Assembly: GCF_900104895.1 (NCBI RefSeq)
Contig: NZ_LT629742.1
Coordinates: forward strand, 744,001 to 808,000
From: Microterricola viridarii
GTDB lineage: Bacteria; Actinomycetota; Actinomycetes; Actinomycetales; Microbacteriaceae
Reading direction: 5' to 3'
Length of the DNA: 64,000 bases
The first letter of the stretch is position 1, and the number at the start of each line of letters is the position of its first letter. The notes under the pieces were generated by a model, which saw only the letters and a list, made by a program, of their open reading frames with translations, had not been told where the DNA came from and searched no databases. A program made the translations under genes and the position numbers. Of the stretch, positions 17,705 to 26,088 are shown piece after piece.

Positions 17705-17851
17705 GGAACCATTCTCGCGCACATCCGCGGACGCCCCGACGACATCCGCACGCGCCCGAGTCGCTGGCGGGGGAGCGCGGGAGCGGCAGGATGGGCGCTA
17801 CTCTTCCGAGTGCATCCTGCGTTTCCACCGAGAAGGGCGGTCTCCCGGTCC

Positions 17852-18559
17852 ATGACGATCAACTGGTTCACCGACACGCTGGGCACCGAGATGGTGCTGC
17901 TCGGCCTGGCGTTCGTGCTCTCCGCCGTGATCGGCCTCGAGCGGCTCTGGCATCGCAAGAGCACCGGGCTGCGCACGCACACGCTCGTCGGCGTCGGCTC
18001 GGCCCTGTTCACCCTCGTCTCGGCCTACGGCTTCAGCCAGGTGACCGACCCGAACGCGGTCGTCGACCCCTCGCGCATCGCGGCACAGGTGGTCTCCGGC
18101 ATCGGCTTCCTCGGCGCGGGCGTAATCTTCGTGCGGCAGAACGTCGTCAACGGCCTGACGACCGCCGCGTCGATCTGGATGACGGCCGCCGTCGGCATGG
18201 CCTGCGGCGCCGGCATGCCGGTGCTCGCCAGCGCCGCCACCGTCATGCACCTGTTCACGACCACGCTGCTCTCGCGCTTCGGCCGGCGCCTGCGCCCTGT
18301 CCCCGAGGACACCGTCGTCGTGCAGTACAAGGGCGGCCGGGAGGTGCTGAGCGAGGTCCTCGCCGCGGCGACCTCGCTCGGGCTGCGCACCTCGCTGACG
18401 AGCACGAAGGCCATCGAGACGCCGAGCGGGGCCGAGCGGATCGAGGCGGTGCTCACCTTCGACAGCGCGGGGCGCCGGGCGCAGCAGCAGCTGCTCCAGG
18501 ACCTCTCCGGCATCCGCGGCGTCGTCTCGGTGGCGCTCGCCGACGAGGACTCGGACTAG
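17852..18559 (+). CDS. MgtC/SapB-family membrane protein
   Basis: A 235-residue protein: four or five N-terminal membrane segments (MVLLGLAFVLSAVIGLERLW, LVGVGSALFTLVSAYGF, SGIGFLGAGVIF) followed by a cytosolic ACT-like C-terminal domain. The motifs IGLERLWHRKSTGLRTHTLV and GFLGAGVIFVRQN are family hallmarks. Family members support survival in low magnesium and modulate ATP synthase rather than transporting Mg directly in studied cases. ATG 17852 is preferred; GTG 17810 is possible. No magnesium riboswitch was evident in the 147-bp leader. Confidence 0.88.
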   Translation: MTINWFTDTLGTEMVLLGLAFVLSAVIGLERLWHRKSTGLRTHTLVGVGSALFTLVSAYGFSQVTDPNAVVDPSRIAAQVVSGIGFLGAGVIFVRQNVVNGLTTAASIWMTAAVGMACGAGMPVLASAATVMHLFTTTLLSRFGRRLRPVPEDTVVVQYKGGREVLSEVLAAATSLGLRTSLTSTKAIETPSGAERIEAVLTFDSAGRRAQQQLLQDLSGIRGVVSVALADEDSD

Positions 18560-18594
18560 CCGGCCGCGCGCCGCAGCACACGCCGCCGCCAGAA

Positions 18595-18632
18595 ATGTTT
18601 ACGTTGACACAATTTCGATGTTTACGTTGACA
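18595..18632 (+). promoter_or_regulatory. Two tandem 15-bp operators before the GH5 gene
   Basis: ATGTTTACGTTGACA occurs twice, at 18595 and 18618, offset by 23 bp. Each copy is a pseudo-palindrome of the form TGT-ACGT-ACA, like operators of LacI-family sugar regulators. The second copy contains the -35 box, so binding would block the promoter. No LacI gene is nearby. Confidence 0.7.
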
Positions 18633-18656
18633 TTTCAGTCAGGGCGGCCCTACTCT
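18627..18656 (+). promoter_or_regulatory. Sigma-70-type promoter of the GH5 gene
   Basis: TTGACA at 18627-18632, an 18-bp spacer, and TACTCT at 18651-18656; the start codon is 79 bp further on. Confidence 0.6.
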
Positions 18657-18734
18657 GGCGGTGTCAGGCACCCGAACCGGCGTTGTCCTTCGACGCACGG
18701 CGGTGCGCGAAAGACGAACAGAGAGGTTCGCAGA

Positions 18735-20672
18735 ATGCAACGTCGCACCGTGCGGCTCATCACCGCGATCGCGACGGCCGCCTTGGCCGTGTCGATCGCC
18801 ACCCCCGTGTACGCAGAGACCCCGACACCCGTCCCGCCGATCCCCGTGCTCACCGGGGCCGAGCTCTCCGCGTCCTGGGCCGCCCCGCTCAGCACCCGCG
18901 GCCGCTACGTCGTCGACGCCAACGGCAACCGCTTCAAGCTGAAGTCGGCGAACTGGGACGGCGCCCAAGGGCACTGGAACGGCACGCAGCCGAAGTCCGA
19001 CCCGGCCAACCACAACAACGGGCTCACCTACGACATCCCGTTGGGGCTCGACCGGGTGCCGCTGAACACGCTCATGGCCGACTTCCACGCGGTCGGCATC
19101 AACAGCATCCGCCTGCCGTTCTCCAACGAGATGCTGGGCATGACGGCGCCGGTCCCGGATGCCGCCGTGCTGGCGAACCCGCAGCTAAAGGGCAAGACAC
19201 CGCTGCAGATCTTCGACGCGGCGGTGGCCGCGCTCACCGCCGACGGCTTCGCCGTCATCCTGAACAACCACAGCACGACCTCGCGCTGGTGTTGCGGCGA
19301 GAACGACGGCAACTCCAAGCCGCACAGCAGCCAGACCCTCGACAAGTTCGTCAGCGACTGGGCGTTCCTGGCCGCGCGCTACGCCGACAACCCGCGCGTG
19401 GTCGGCATGGACCTCCGCAACGAGGTGCGCCGCGACATCACGGACGACCCCAACTGGGGCATGGGCGACGCCAACGACCTGTACAAGGCGTACCAGCTGG
19501 CGGCGATCGCCATCCAGAAGGTGAACCCGAACACGCTGATCGTGATGGAGGGCATCAACTGGCAGGGCATCCCGCTCGACGGCTTCTTCCACGAGCGGCC
19601 CAACCTGCGCCCCGTCGCGACGACGTCGAACACGATCCTGTTCCCCGACAAGCTCGTGTACTCCTCGCACGTCTACGGCTTCACCGGCCCGAAGCACACC
19701 GGGGCCACCGGCCTGGGCGAGACCCACGACCCGCGCTACCGCGACATGACCGCCACCGAGCTCTCCACGGCGCTGAAGGCGGAGTCGCTGTTCGTGACGA
19801 CCACGGGCCAGCACTACACGGCCCCGGTCTGGGTGAGCGAGTTCGGCACCACCGGCGCCGGCCAGGACAACCCCAAGGAGATCGCCTGGTGGGGCAACCT
19901 CATCGACGTGTTCGTCGCCAACGACACCGACTTCGCCGTCTGGCCGCTCGTCACCCACGCCACCGACGCGGGCGTGTTCAGCGACAAGTTCGCGCTGATC
20001 GGCTACTCGGCCAGCGGCACCAAGTTCAGCATCGCGGATGACTGGCGCTACCCGGCGTGGAGCAAGCTCGTCACCGCGAACGGCAAGACGGGCCCCGTCG
20101 CCGTCGAGGCCCGCTGGAACATGCTCGGCAGCGACAGCCACCAGCCAGACACCAACGCCTCGCTGCGCATGCAGACCCAGCCCGACTGGGACACCGGCAA
20201 GTGGAAGGGCAGCTGCCCCGACTCGGAGCGGCTGGTCGGCGTCTCGCGCAGCGCGAACCGCGCGCTGTGCACCGACAACGCGCAGCCGGCCCTGGGCAAC
20301 GCGTACACCGCGGTGAGCAATGAGTCCACGGTGACGCACGACTGGGCGGGCGGATACAGCAAGCTGCAGTGCCCGAGCGGCCAGATCGCCACCGGCCTCA
20401 GCCTGAACAACACCACGACGAACAAGTGGGCGACGTCCAAGCTGCTCTGCACGCAGAGCAGCGACGCCCTGCCCGCCAGCCAGGGCCGCACGCTGTGGTT
20501 CGACAAGGCCGACAACCGCCCGGCCGGTGTCGGCTCACGGGCGAGCGACTGGGCGCCCGGCAAGTTCAAGGGCCAGTGCAACAACAACGAGTACATCGCC
20601 GGTGTCGCGTACACCTACCGCTGGAACAACGGCGGCGTGCCGAGCGCGCTGCTCTGCAAGCCGCTGAGCTAG
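18735..20672 (+). CDS. Secreted GH5-family glycosidase (cellulase-like)
   Basis: A 645-residue exported enzyme. A signal peptide ends near ATPVYA-ETP. The GH5 barrel spans about residues 60-430: RGRYVVDANGNRFKLKSANW, INSIRLPFSNEM, VILNNHSTTSRWCC, the acid/base Glu230 in DLRNEV, SSHVYGF, and nucleophile Glu369 in WVSEFGTT. The C-terminal 200 residues form a Cys- and Trp-containing module with repeats such as KGSCPDSERLVGVS, GGYSKLQCPSGQIATG and KGQCNNNEYIAGV, probably a substrate-binding domain. Expression should follow sugar-responsive repression through the tandem operators. Beta-glucan is the likely substrate; mannan or chitosan cannot be excluded. Confidence 0.9.
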   Translation: MQRRTVRLITAIATAALAVSIATPVYAETPTPVPPIPVLTGAELSASWAAPLSTRGRYVVDANGNRFKLKSANWDGAQGHWNGTQPKSDPANHNNGLTYDIPLGLDRVPLNTLMADFHAVGINSIRLPFSNEMLGMTAPVPDAAVLANPQLKGKTPLQIFDAAVAALTADGFAVILNNHSTTSRWCCGENDGNSKPHSSQTLDKFVSDWAFLAARYADNPRVVGMDLRNEVRRDITDDPNWGMGDANDLYKAYQLAAIAIQKVNPNTLIVMEGINWQGIPLDGFFHERPNLRPVATTSNTILFPDKLVYSSHVYGFTGPKHTGATGLGETHDPRYRDMTATELSTALKAESLFVTTTGQHYTAPVWVSEFGTTGAGQDNPKEIAWWGNLIDVFVANDTDFAVWPLVTHATDAGVFSDKFALIGYSASGTKFSIADDWRYPAWSKLVTANGKTGPVAVEARWNMLGSDSHQPDTNASLRMQTQPDWDTGKWKGSCPDSERLVGVSRSANRALCTDNAQPALGNAYTAVSNESTVTHDWAGGYSKLQCPSGQIATGLSLNNTTTNKWATSKLLCTQSSDALPASQGRTLWFDKADNRPAGVGSRASDWAPGKFKGQCNNNEYIAGVAYTYRWNNGGVPSALLCKPLS

Positions 20673-20698
20673 CGGCACGCCAACGCCAGCCGAAACGG

Positions 20699-20736
20699 CT
20701 GAGGGCCGGACTGCCATGCGGCGGTCCGGCCCTCAG
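20699..20736. terminator. Bidirectional hairpin between GH5 gene and purD
   Basis: Perfect 13-bp arms CTGAGGGCCGGAC and GTCCGGCCCTCAG with a 12-nt loop between two convergent genes. Confidence 0.75.
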
Positions 20737-20756
20737 TTCGTGTGTGCTGCGTGCCC

Positions 20757-22061
20757 CTAGCCGGCGACGCGGGCGGCGATGTCCGTGCGGAACTGCGCCC
20801 CCTCGAGGCCGATCAGCGCGAGCGCCTCGTAGGCGCGGGCGCGGGCGGCGGCGAAGTCGGGTGCGGTCGCCACGACGTTGAGCACGCGGCCGCCGGTCGA
20901 GACCAGGGCGCCGTCGCGGAAGGCGGTCGCCGCGTGGGCGATGTGCACGCCGGGCACGGCCGCTGCGGCATCCAGCCCGCTGATCTCGCGACCGGTCGCG
21001 GGCGTTTCCGGGTAGTTCTCGCTGGCCAGCACCACGGTGACGGCCACGTCGGCGGCGAACTCGGGGTTCTCGCGGGAGCCTAGGGCACCGGTCGCGGCGT
21101 CGAACAGCAGGCCGGAGAGCGGCGTGACGAGGCGGGGCAGCACGACCTGCGTCTCCGGGTCGCCGAAGCGGGCGTTGAACTCGATCACGCGGATGCCGCG
21201 GGCGGTCAGGATCAGGCCGCAGTAGAGCAGGCCGATGAACGGCGTCTGCTCGGTGGCCAGCTGGCGCACGGTGGGCAGCGCGATGGTGGCCTGCACCTCG
21301 GCGACGAACTCCGCCTCGCTGCCGAACTCGGCGTCGAGCCAGGGCAGCGGCGAGTACGCGCCCATGCCGCCGGTGTTGGGGCCGGCGTCGCCGTCGGCGA
21401 GGCGCTTGTAGTCCTGGGCGGGGGAGAGCGGCAGCACGTTGTGGCCGTCGCTGAGGAAGAAGAGGGAGACCTCCTGGCCGTCGAGGAACTCCTCGACCAG
21501 CACGCTGCCGTGCTCCAGCCAGTGCGCGGCGTGGTTGATGGCGGCGTCGCGGGCCTCGGTGACGAGCACGCCCTTGCCTGCGGCCAGGCCGTCGGCCTTG
21601 ATCACGTAGGGCGAGCCGAACTCGTCGATGGCGGCGGTGGCCTCGGCGAGGGTGCCTGCGCGCACGGCGCGGCCGGTGGGAACGCCGGCCTCGTCCATGA
21701 TGCGCTTGGCGAAGGTCTTGGAGCCCTCGAGCTGGGCCGCGGCCTGCGCCGGGCCGAAGACGGGGATGCCGCGGGTGCGCAGGGCGTCGGCGACGCCGGC
21801 GACGAGCGGGGCCTCCGGGCCGATGACGACGAGCTGCACATTGTTGTCCATCGCGAAGTCGGCGACGGCGGCGGGGTCGTTGGCGTCGAGGGCGACGGTG
21901 CTCACCGAGCCGGCGCCTTCCGCACCGGCATCCGCGGCGATCCCGGCATTGCCGGGCGCGGCGATGATCTCGTGGGCGTCGCCGCCACGAGTCTCCTCTG
22001 CCAGGAGGGCGGTGATGATGGCGTGCTCGCGGGCACCGGAACCAAGGACCAGAATTCTCAC
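20757..22061 (-). CDS. purD: Phosphoribosylamine-glycine ligase PurD
   Basis: A 434-residue ATP-grasp enzyme forming GAR from phosphoribosylamine and glycine. [15 protein letters not shown] opens the protein from a GTG at 22061; further motifs are [64 protein letters not shown] and [17 protein letters not shown]. All ATP and metal-binding segments are present. It faces the SCP-like gene at 22334 across 270 bp of hairpin-forming sequence. Confidence 0.97.
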   Translation of the reverse strand: MRILVLGSGAREHAIITALLAEETRGGDAHEIIAAPGNAGIAADAGAEGAGSVSTVALDANDPAAVADFAMDNNVQLVVIGPEAPLVAGVADALRTRGIPVFGPAQAAAQLEGSKTFAKRIMDEAGVPTGRAVRAGTLAEATAAIDEFGSPYVIKADGLAAGKGVLVTEARDAAINHAAHWLEHGSVLVEEFLDGQEVSLFFLSDGHNVLPLSPAQDYKRLADGDAGPNTGGMGAYSPLPWLDAEFGSEAEFVAEVQATIALPTVRQLATEQTPFIGLLYCGLILTARGIRVIEFNARFGDPETQVVLPRLVTPLSGLLFDAATGALGSRENPEFAADVAVTVVLASENYPETPATGREISGLDAAAAVPGVHIAHAATAFRDGALVSTGGRVLNVVATAPDFAAARARAYEALALIGLEGAQFRTDIAARVAG

Positions 22062-22183
22062 CGGTTCAGGCTACCGGATGCCGGATGCGCCCGCGCCCGG
22101 CCGGCGCCCACGGCTCGCGCCCACGGCTCGCGCCTGTCGAAACCCCACGCTGGCTCGAGGGCGCCTGCGACCGCAGCGCACAC

Positions 22184-22253
22184 GCTCGCGGCCCTCGTTT
22201 CGGCTCGCGGCCCCGGACATACCGAGGGCCGCGAGCGCAAACGAGGGCCGCGA
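22184..22253. repeat. Alternative-pairing hairpin region
   Basis: GCTCGCGGCCCTCGTTT at 22184 can pair either with CGAGGGCCGCGAGC at 22223 or with AAACGAGGGCCGCGA at 22239. It lies between purD and the SCP-like gene, where I see no coding sequence. Confidence 0.65.
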
Positions 22254-22333
22254 CGGCGGTTGCCGCTCACGCCCGCCGGCTGAGCCCGCCGGCTGAGCCC
22301 GCCGGAGCCCACCCCGCGCGATACCGTTGACCC

Positions 22334-22696
22334 ATGGCACGAGCACGCATCGACGACGCACAGGGCCGGGCGGCCGTCGCCGCCTGGCGGGCCGATTCCA
22401 CGGGCGCCAGCCGCGACATCCGCGCCCTCGCCGTGCGCTACACCCTGCAGCTGCTCGCCGAGCTCGCCCCCGGCAACACCCTCGAGGTGCGCGTGCCGCC
22501 GTTCGGCGCCGTGCAGTGCATCGAGGGCCCCCGGCACACCCGCGGCACCCCGCCGAACGTGATCGAGACGGATGCCGCCACCTGGCTGTCCCTCGCCACG
22601 GGCGAGCGTCCGTGGGCCGAGGCGCTCGACTCCGGGGCCGTGCACGCCTCCGGTCAGCGCGCCGACCTCGCCGAGCAGCTGCCGCTGCTGCAATAG
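22334..22696 (+). CDS. Sterol-carrier-like (SCP_3) protein
   Basis: A 120-residue cytosolic protein of the bacterial SCP ortholog family. The N-terminal helix ARIDDAQGRAAVAAW leads to RALAVRYTLQLLAELAPGNTL, EVRVPPFGAVQCIEGPRHTRG and PNVIETDAATWLSLATG, the usual core. Family genes commonly neighbour purine genes in actinobacteria, as here beside purD, but a ligand or biochemical role is not established. Divergent from purD, convergent with the heme transporter operon. Not seen: catalytic residues. Confidence 0.8.
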   Translation: MARARIDDAQGRAAVAAWRADSTGASRDIRALAVRYTLQLLAELAPGNTLEVRVPPFGAVQCIEGPRHTRGTPPNVIETDAATWLSLATGERPWAEALDSGAVHASGQRADLAEQLPLLQ

Positions 22697-22713
22697 TCGC
22701 TCCGCTCGGAACT

Positions 22714-22827
22714 CACGCTGGCTCGAAGGAGCAGCCGAGGAACGAGGCCGCGACTGAAGCCAAGCTCCTGCCGCACACCGTGTGCGGCGTGCACGGGCTT
22801 CGCTCGTTCCTCGCTCAGCCGACGGGG
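22714..22827. repeat. Family D repeat, copy 1
   Basis: GCTGGCTCGAAGGAGC, GAGGAACGAG and GCGACTGAAGCC on the left; GGGCTTCGCTCGTTCCTCGC and TCAGCCGACGGGGG on the right, forming an imperfect inverted pair. A second copy lies after purF. Confidence 0.7.
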
Positions 22828-22837
22828 GATGCCGGCG

Positions 22838-23656
22838 TCAGCGCAGCGGGACGATCAGCGGAGCCCCCGTGCGCGGGTGCTCGAACACCTCGACCGCCTG
22901 GCCGTAGACCTCGCCGATGCGCTCGGCGGTGAGCACATCGCGGGGCGTGCCCGTGGCCACGACGCGGCCGTGCTGCAGCAGCGTCACCCGGTCGGCGTAG
23001 GCGGCGGCCAGGCTGAGGTCGTGCACGACGACGATCACGGTGGCGCCGGATGTCGCGCGCTCCCGCACCAGGCGCAGCACGTCCTCCTGGTGCTTGAGGT
23101 CGAGGGCGGCGGTCGGCTCGTCCAGCATCAGCAGCGACGCGCCCTGCGCGAGCACCCGCGCCAGGGCTGCCCGGGCACGCTCGCCGCCGGACAGCGACGG
23201 CACGGTGCGCCCGGCCAGCGCCTCGATGTCGCAGAGCGCCATGGCCTCCGCGACGAGGCGCTCGTCGTCGTCCTCCGCGGCGGTGCCCTGCCAGGGCGAC
23301 CGGCCCATCTCGACGACCTGGCGCACGGTGAACGGGAAGTACACGTCGTGTTGCTGCAGCAACACGGCCCGCTCGCGGGCCAGCTCGCGCAGCTTCCAGT
23401 CGCCGAGCGGGCGGCCGTCGAGGCTCACGCCGCCGGCGCTCGGCCGCACGTCGCCTGCCAGGGCGCCGAGCAGCGTCGACTTGCCTGCGCCGTTCGGGCC
23501 GAGCAGTGCGTGCAGCTCACCGGGGCGGGCCGTGAAGTCGACGCCGTCCAGCAGGCGGGCGCCGTCGACGGTCACGCCGAGTCCGGTGGCGTTCAGGCGC
23601 GCGGAGACGGGCGCCGCGGCATCCGTCGGTGCGGTGAAGGTGGCGGTGTCGCTCAT
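22838..23656 (-). CDS. hmuV: Heme ABC transporter ATPase HmuV
   Basis: A 272-residue ATPase driving heme import. Walker A is GPNGAGKST, the signature is LSGGERARAAL, Walker B is SLLMLDEPTAALD, and the switch His is in VVVHDLSLA. The VLLQQHDVYFPFTVRQVV segment is typical of HmuV. The ATG at 23656 overlaps the permease stop by four bases. It is the last gene of hmuT-hmuU-hmuV, which begins behind an iron-box promoter. Siderophore import is the alternative, but the divergent HtaA gene favours heme. Confidence 0.92.
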   Translation of the reverse strand: MSDTATFTAPTDAAAPVSARLNATGLGVTVDGARLLDGVDFTARPGELHALLGPNGAGKSTLLGALAGDVRPSAGGVSLDGRPLGDWKLRELARERAVLLQQHDVYFPFTVRQVVEMGRSPWQGTAAEDDDERLVAEAMALCDIEALAGRTVPSLSGGERARAALARVLAQGASLLMLDEPTAALDLKHQEDVLRLVRERATSGATVIVVVHDLSLAAAYADRVTLLQHGRVVATGTPRDVLTAERIGEVYGQAVEVFEHPRTGAPLIVPLR

Positions 23657-24771
23657 GCCCAGCCTCCCGAACGGCGCCGGGTGCGCCGCAGCAGCCAGAA
23701 GAAGAACGGGCCGCCGACGAGCGAGGTGAGCATGCCGATCGGCAGGTCGGCCATCGGCACCGCGGTGCGGGCGACCAGGTCGGCGCCGGCCATCAGCAGT
23801 GCGCCGCCGAGCACGCTGGCGATCAGCAGCGGACGGTGAGCCGGGCCGAGCACCATGCGCATGAGGTGCGGGATGACGAGGCCGACGAAGGCGATGATGC
23901 CGGCGAAGGCGACGGCGGCCGACACGAGCACGGCGACGACCACGATGACAAGGATGCGCACGAACTCGACGTTGACGCCGAGGTGGCGGGCGCCGCGCTC
24001 GCCGAGCGAGAACAGGTCGAGCGTGCGAGCCAGGCCGAAGGCGATGATCAGGCCGATCAGCACGAGCGGCGCGATGATCGCGATCTGCTCCCAGCGGGCG
24101 CCGTTCAGGCTGCCGAGCTGCCAGAAGATGATCTGCTCGCGCGAGGCGCTGTCGCCGAGGAAGGTGAGCAGGGCGAGGGCCGAGCCCGCGAAGGCGTTGA
24201 TCGCGATGCCGGTCAGCACCAGGGTCACCACCTCGGTCTTGCCGCGGGTGCGGCTGGCGAAGTAGACGAACAGCGTGGTGGCGAGGCCGGCGACGAAGGC
24301 GGCCGCGGCCACGCTCCACTCGCCGAGGAAGGTCCAGCCGAACACGATCGCGGTGGCGGCGCCGAGCGCGGCACCGGCCGACACCCCGACGACGCTCGGC
24401 TCGGCGAGCGGGTTGGAGAACACGGCCTGCATGAGGGTTCCGGATGCCGCCAGGGCCGCACCGATCAGCAGGGCGAGCACGATCCGCGGGAAGCGGATCG
24501 TCCAGAGCGCCACGTCGTGCGTCGGGCTCGCGGCGGGGCCGACGTCGAAGCCCATCGCCCGCAGCACGGAGCCGATGACCTCGCCGGGCGCGATCGAGAG
24601 TTGCCCGCTGCCGGCGGAGACCAGGAACACCACGACGAGCGCGACCGAGAGGGCGGCGAACAGGATGCCGGCCCGCTTCGCGCTGGGCGCGCCCTTCTTC
24701 GCTGCTGGCGTGGTCTCGACGCGCTCAACCGGCGGGCTGAGCTGCTCCTCCGAAACCGTGGCGCTACTCAC
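23653..24771 (-). CDS. hmuU: Heme ABC transporter permease HmuU (FecCD family)
   Basis: A 372-residue permease with about ten membrane segments after a 35-residue cytosolic lead. Family motifs include WTIRFPRIVLALLIGAALA, GTLMQAVFSNPLAEPSVVG, SGAALGAATAIV, AGIIAFVGLVIPHLMRM and LPIGMLTSLVGGPFFFWLL. The GTG at 24771 lies inside the end of hmuT (8-bp overlap, GTGAGTAG), and the stop overlaps hmuV. It works with HmuT and HmuV in the cytoplasmic membrane. Confidence 0.93.
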   Translation of the reverse strand: MSSATVSEEQLSPPVERVETTPAAKKGAPSAKRAGILFAALSVALVVVFLVSAGSGQLSIAPGEVIGSVLRAMGFDVGPAASPTHDVALWTIRFPRIVLALLIGAALAASGTLMQAVFSNPLAEPSVVGVSAGAALGAATAIVFGWTFLGEWSVAAAAFVAGLATTLFVYFASRTRGKTEVVTLVLTGIAINAFAGSALALLTFLGDSASREQIIFWQLGSLNGARWEQIAIIAPLVLIGLIIAFGLARTLDLFSLGERGARHLGVNVEFVRILVIVVVAVLVSAAVAFAGIIAFVGLVIPHLMRMVLGPAHRPLLIASVLGGALLMAGADLVARTAVPMADLPIGMLTSLVGGPFFFWLLRRTRRRSGGWA

Positions 24772-25924
24772 CGATCGGGCCAGACTGCTCCGGCGCGTAT
24801 ACGGCGCGGGCCAGGGCGTCGAGCACCTGCGGGGTGCGCGGGCCGAAACTCAGGATCTCGGTGTCGCTCATGTCCACGAAGCGCCGGTTCTGCCCGGCCG
24901 GCGTGCTGGCCAGCGCGGGGATGCTCTCCAGCAGCCCGTCGACGCCGTTCACAGAGTCGAGTCCCTTGGTCATCAGCAGCACAAGGTCGGGCGCCGCCTC
25001 GACGAGCGCCTCGGCGGTGACGGGGCGCATGCCCTGCCAGCCGATCTCCCCGGCGACGTCGCGTCCGCCGATGCTCGTGATCAGGGCGTCGGCCCCGGAC
25101 TCCTCGCCGAACAGGTAGTAGACCCCGGCACTGCCGCGCAGGTAGAGGAACAGCATGCGCGGGCGCTCGGCGGGGTCGGTCGGGGCGATCGCCTCGACGT
25201 CGGCCTGCACCGCTGCGAGGTCCGCGTGCAGCTGCGCGGTGAGGCGCTCGCCAGCATCCGGCACCCCGAGGGCGGCGGCGACCTGCTCGATGACGGTGCC
25301 GATCGTGTCGATGTTGCGCTTGGAGGTGGTGATCACGACCGGGATGCCGGCATCGCGCAGCTGCTCGATGACGGCGGGCGGGCCGAGCGTCGTGTCGGTG
25401 AGGATCACGGTCGGGGCGAGCCCGAGGATCGGCTCGGCCGAGAGCTGGTGGCCGCCCGTGGTGACGAGGGGGAGGCCGGCCGCCTCCGCGAAACCCGTGG
25501 AGCTGTCGCGGCCGACGACGCGGTCGCCCAGGCCGAGGCCGAACACGGTGGCGGCGAGGGAGCCGGAGACGTCGACGGCCAGGATGCGCGACGCGTCGGT
25601 CACGGTGACCTCGGTGCCCTTGTCATCGATGACGGTGACGGGCAGCTGCGGCTCGTCGGGGGAGTCGATCGCGGTGATCCCGGCGTCGGCCAGGCAGGCG
25701 GTCGACGGCCCGACCCAGTCACGCGGGGCGTCGAGCACGGCCAGCTCGGTGAGCGGGATCTCGGATGCCACGCACTCACGCTGCGCGCTCTCTGCGGTGC
25801 CGGGGCCGGCGGTGGGGCCGGCACACCCCGTCAGCATCAGCAGGGTCAGCGTTGCACCGATGAACGCGGGGGTTCCGAACCGGAACGGGCGCCGTCCGGC
25901 ACGGGAAGAGAGGGGGGAGCTCAT
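24764..25924 (-). CDS. hmuT: Heme-binding lipoprotein HmuT
   Basis: A 386-residue substrate-binding lipoprotein (lipobox LTGC). The periplasmic-binding fold shows RILAVDVSGSLAATVFGLGLGDRVVGRD, GLAPTVILTDTTLGPPAV, GIPVVITTSKRNID, and FLYLRGSAGVYYLFGEESGAD, matching HmuT/HtsA-type heme binders with their His and Tyr ligand region. It includes an additional Cys pair (REC and TAC) soon after the anchor. The start ATG 25924 is seven bases from an iron box, so it should be induced by iron starvation. Confidence 0.92.
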   Translation of the reverse strand: MSSPLSSRAGRRPFRFGTPAFIGATLTLLMLTGCAGPTAGPGTAESAQRECVASEIPLTELAVLDAPRDWVGPSTACLADAGITAIDSPDEPQLPVTVIDDKGTEVTVTDASRILAVDVSGSLAATVFGLGLGDRVVGRDSSTGFAEAAGLPLVTTGGHQLSAEPILGLAPTVILTDTTLGPPAVIEQLRDAGIPVVITTSKRNIDTIGTVIEQVAAALGVPDAGERLTAQLHADLAAVQADVEAIAPTDPAERPRMLFLYLRGSAGVYYLFGEESGADALITSIGGRDVAGEIGWQGMRPVTAEALVEAAPDLVLLMTKGLDSVNGVDGLLESIPALASTPAGQNRRFVDMSDTEILSFGPRTPQVLDALARAVYAPEQSGPIGE

Positions 25925-25930
25925 AAGAAT

Positions 25931-25949
25931 TTAGCTTAGCCTAACCTAA
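25931..25949. promoter_or_regulatory. Iron box 1 (DtxR/IdeR type)
   Basis: TTAGCTTAGCCTAACCTAA matches the 19-bp DtxR consensus at nearly every position. It is just upstream of hmuT and 4 bp before the -35 box of the divergent htaA promoter. Confidence 0.9.
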
Positions 25950-25952
25950 GAG

Positions 25953-25982
25953 TTGACAGTCTCCTGTGAATCTGACTACGGT
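25953..25982 (+). promoter_or_regulatory. Promoter of the HtaA gene
   Basis: TTGACA at 25953-25958 and TACGGT at 25977-25982 with an 18-bp spacer, bracketed by two iron boxes. Confidence 0.6.
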
Positions 25983-26000
25983 TAGGCAAGCCTTAGCTAA
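25982..26000. promoter_or_regulatory. Iron box 2 (DtxR/IdeR type)
   Basis: TTAGGCAAGCCTTAGCTAA is a 19-bp pseudo-palindrome matching the DtxR pattern. It begins at the -10 box of the rightward promoter and probably covers the start site. Confidence 0.85.
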
Positions 26001-26088
26001 CCATGCTCCGGCGTCAAAAACCAATCCAGCCCACGCGAACGATGACCGTTCCCTACGTGGGCTCCTTCTTGCCTGGAGAAGCCGCGTC

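Noticed and set aside
17705-17851. Magnesium riboswitch before mgtC
   Set aside because: The leader is short and shows no conserved M-box or similar pairing pattern that I can identify.
25966-26088. Upstream extension of the HtaA protein from a GTG at 25966
   Set aside because: This start falls between the -35 and -10 boxes and would push the signal peptide about 40 residues inward; GTG 26089 has a good ribosome site.
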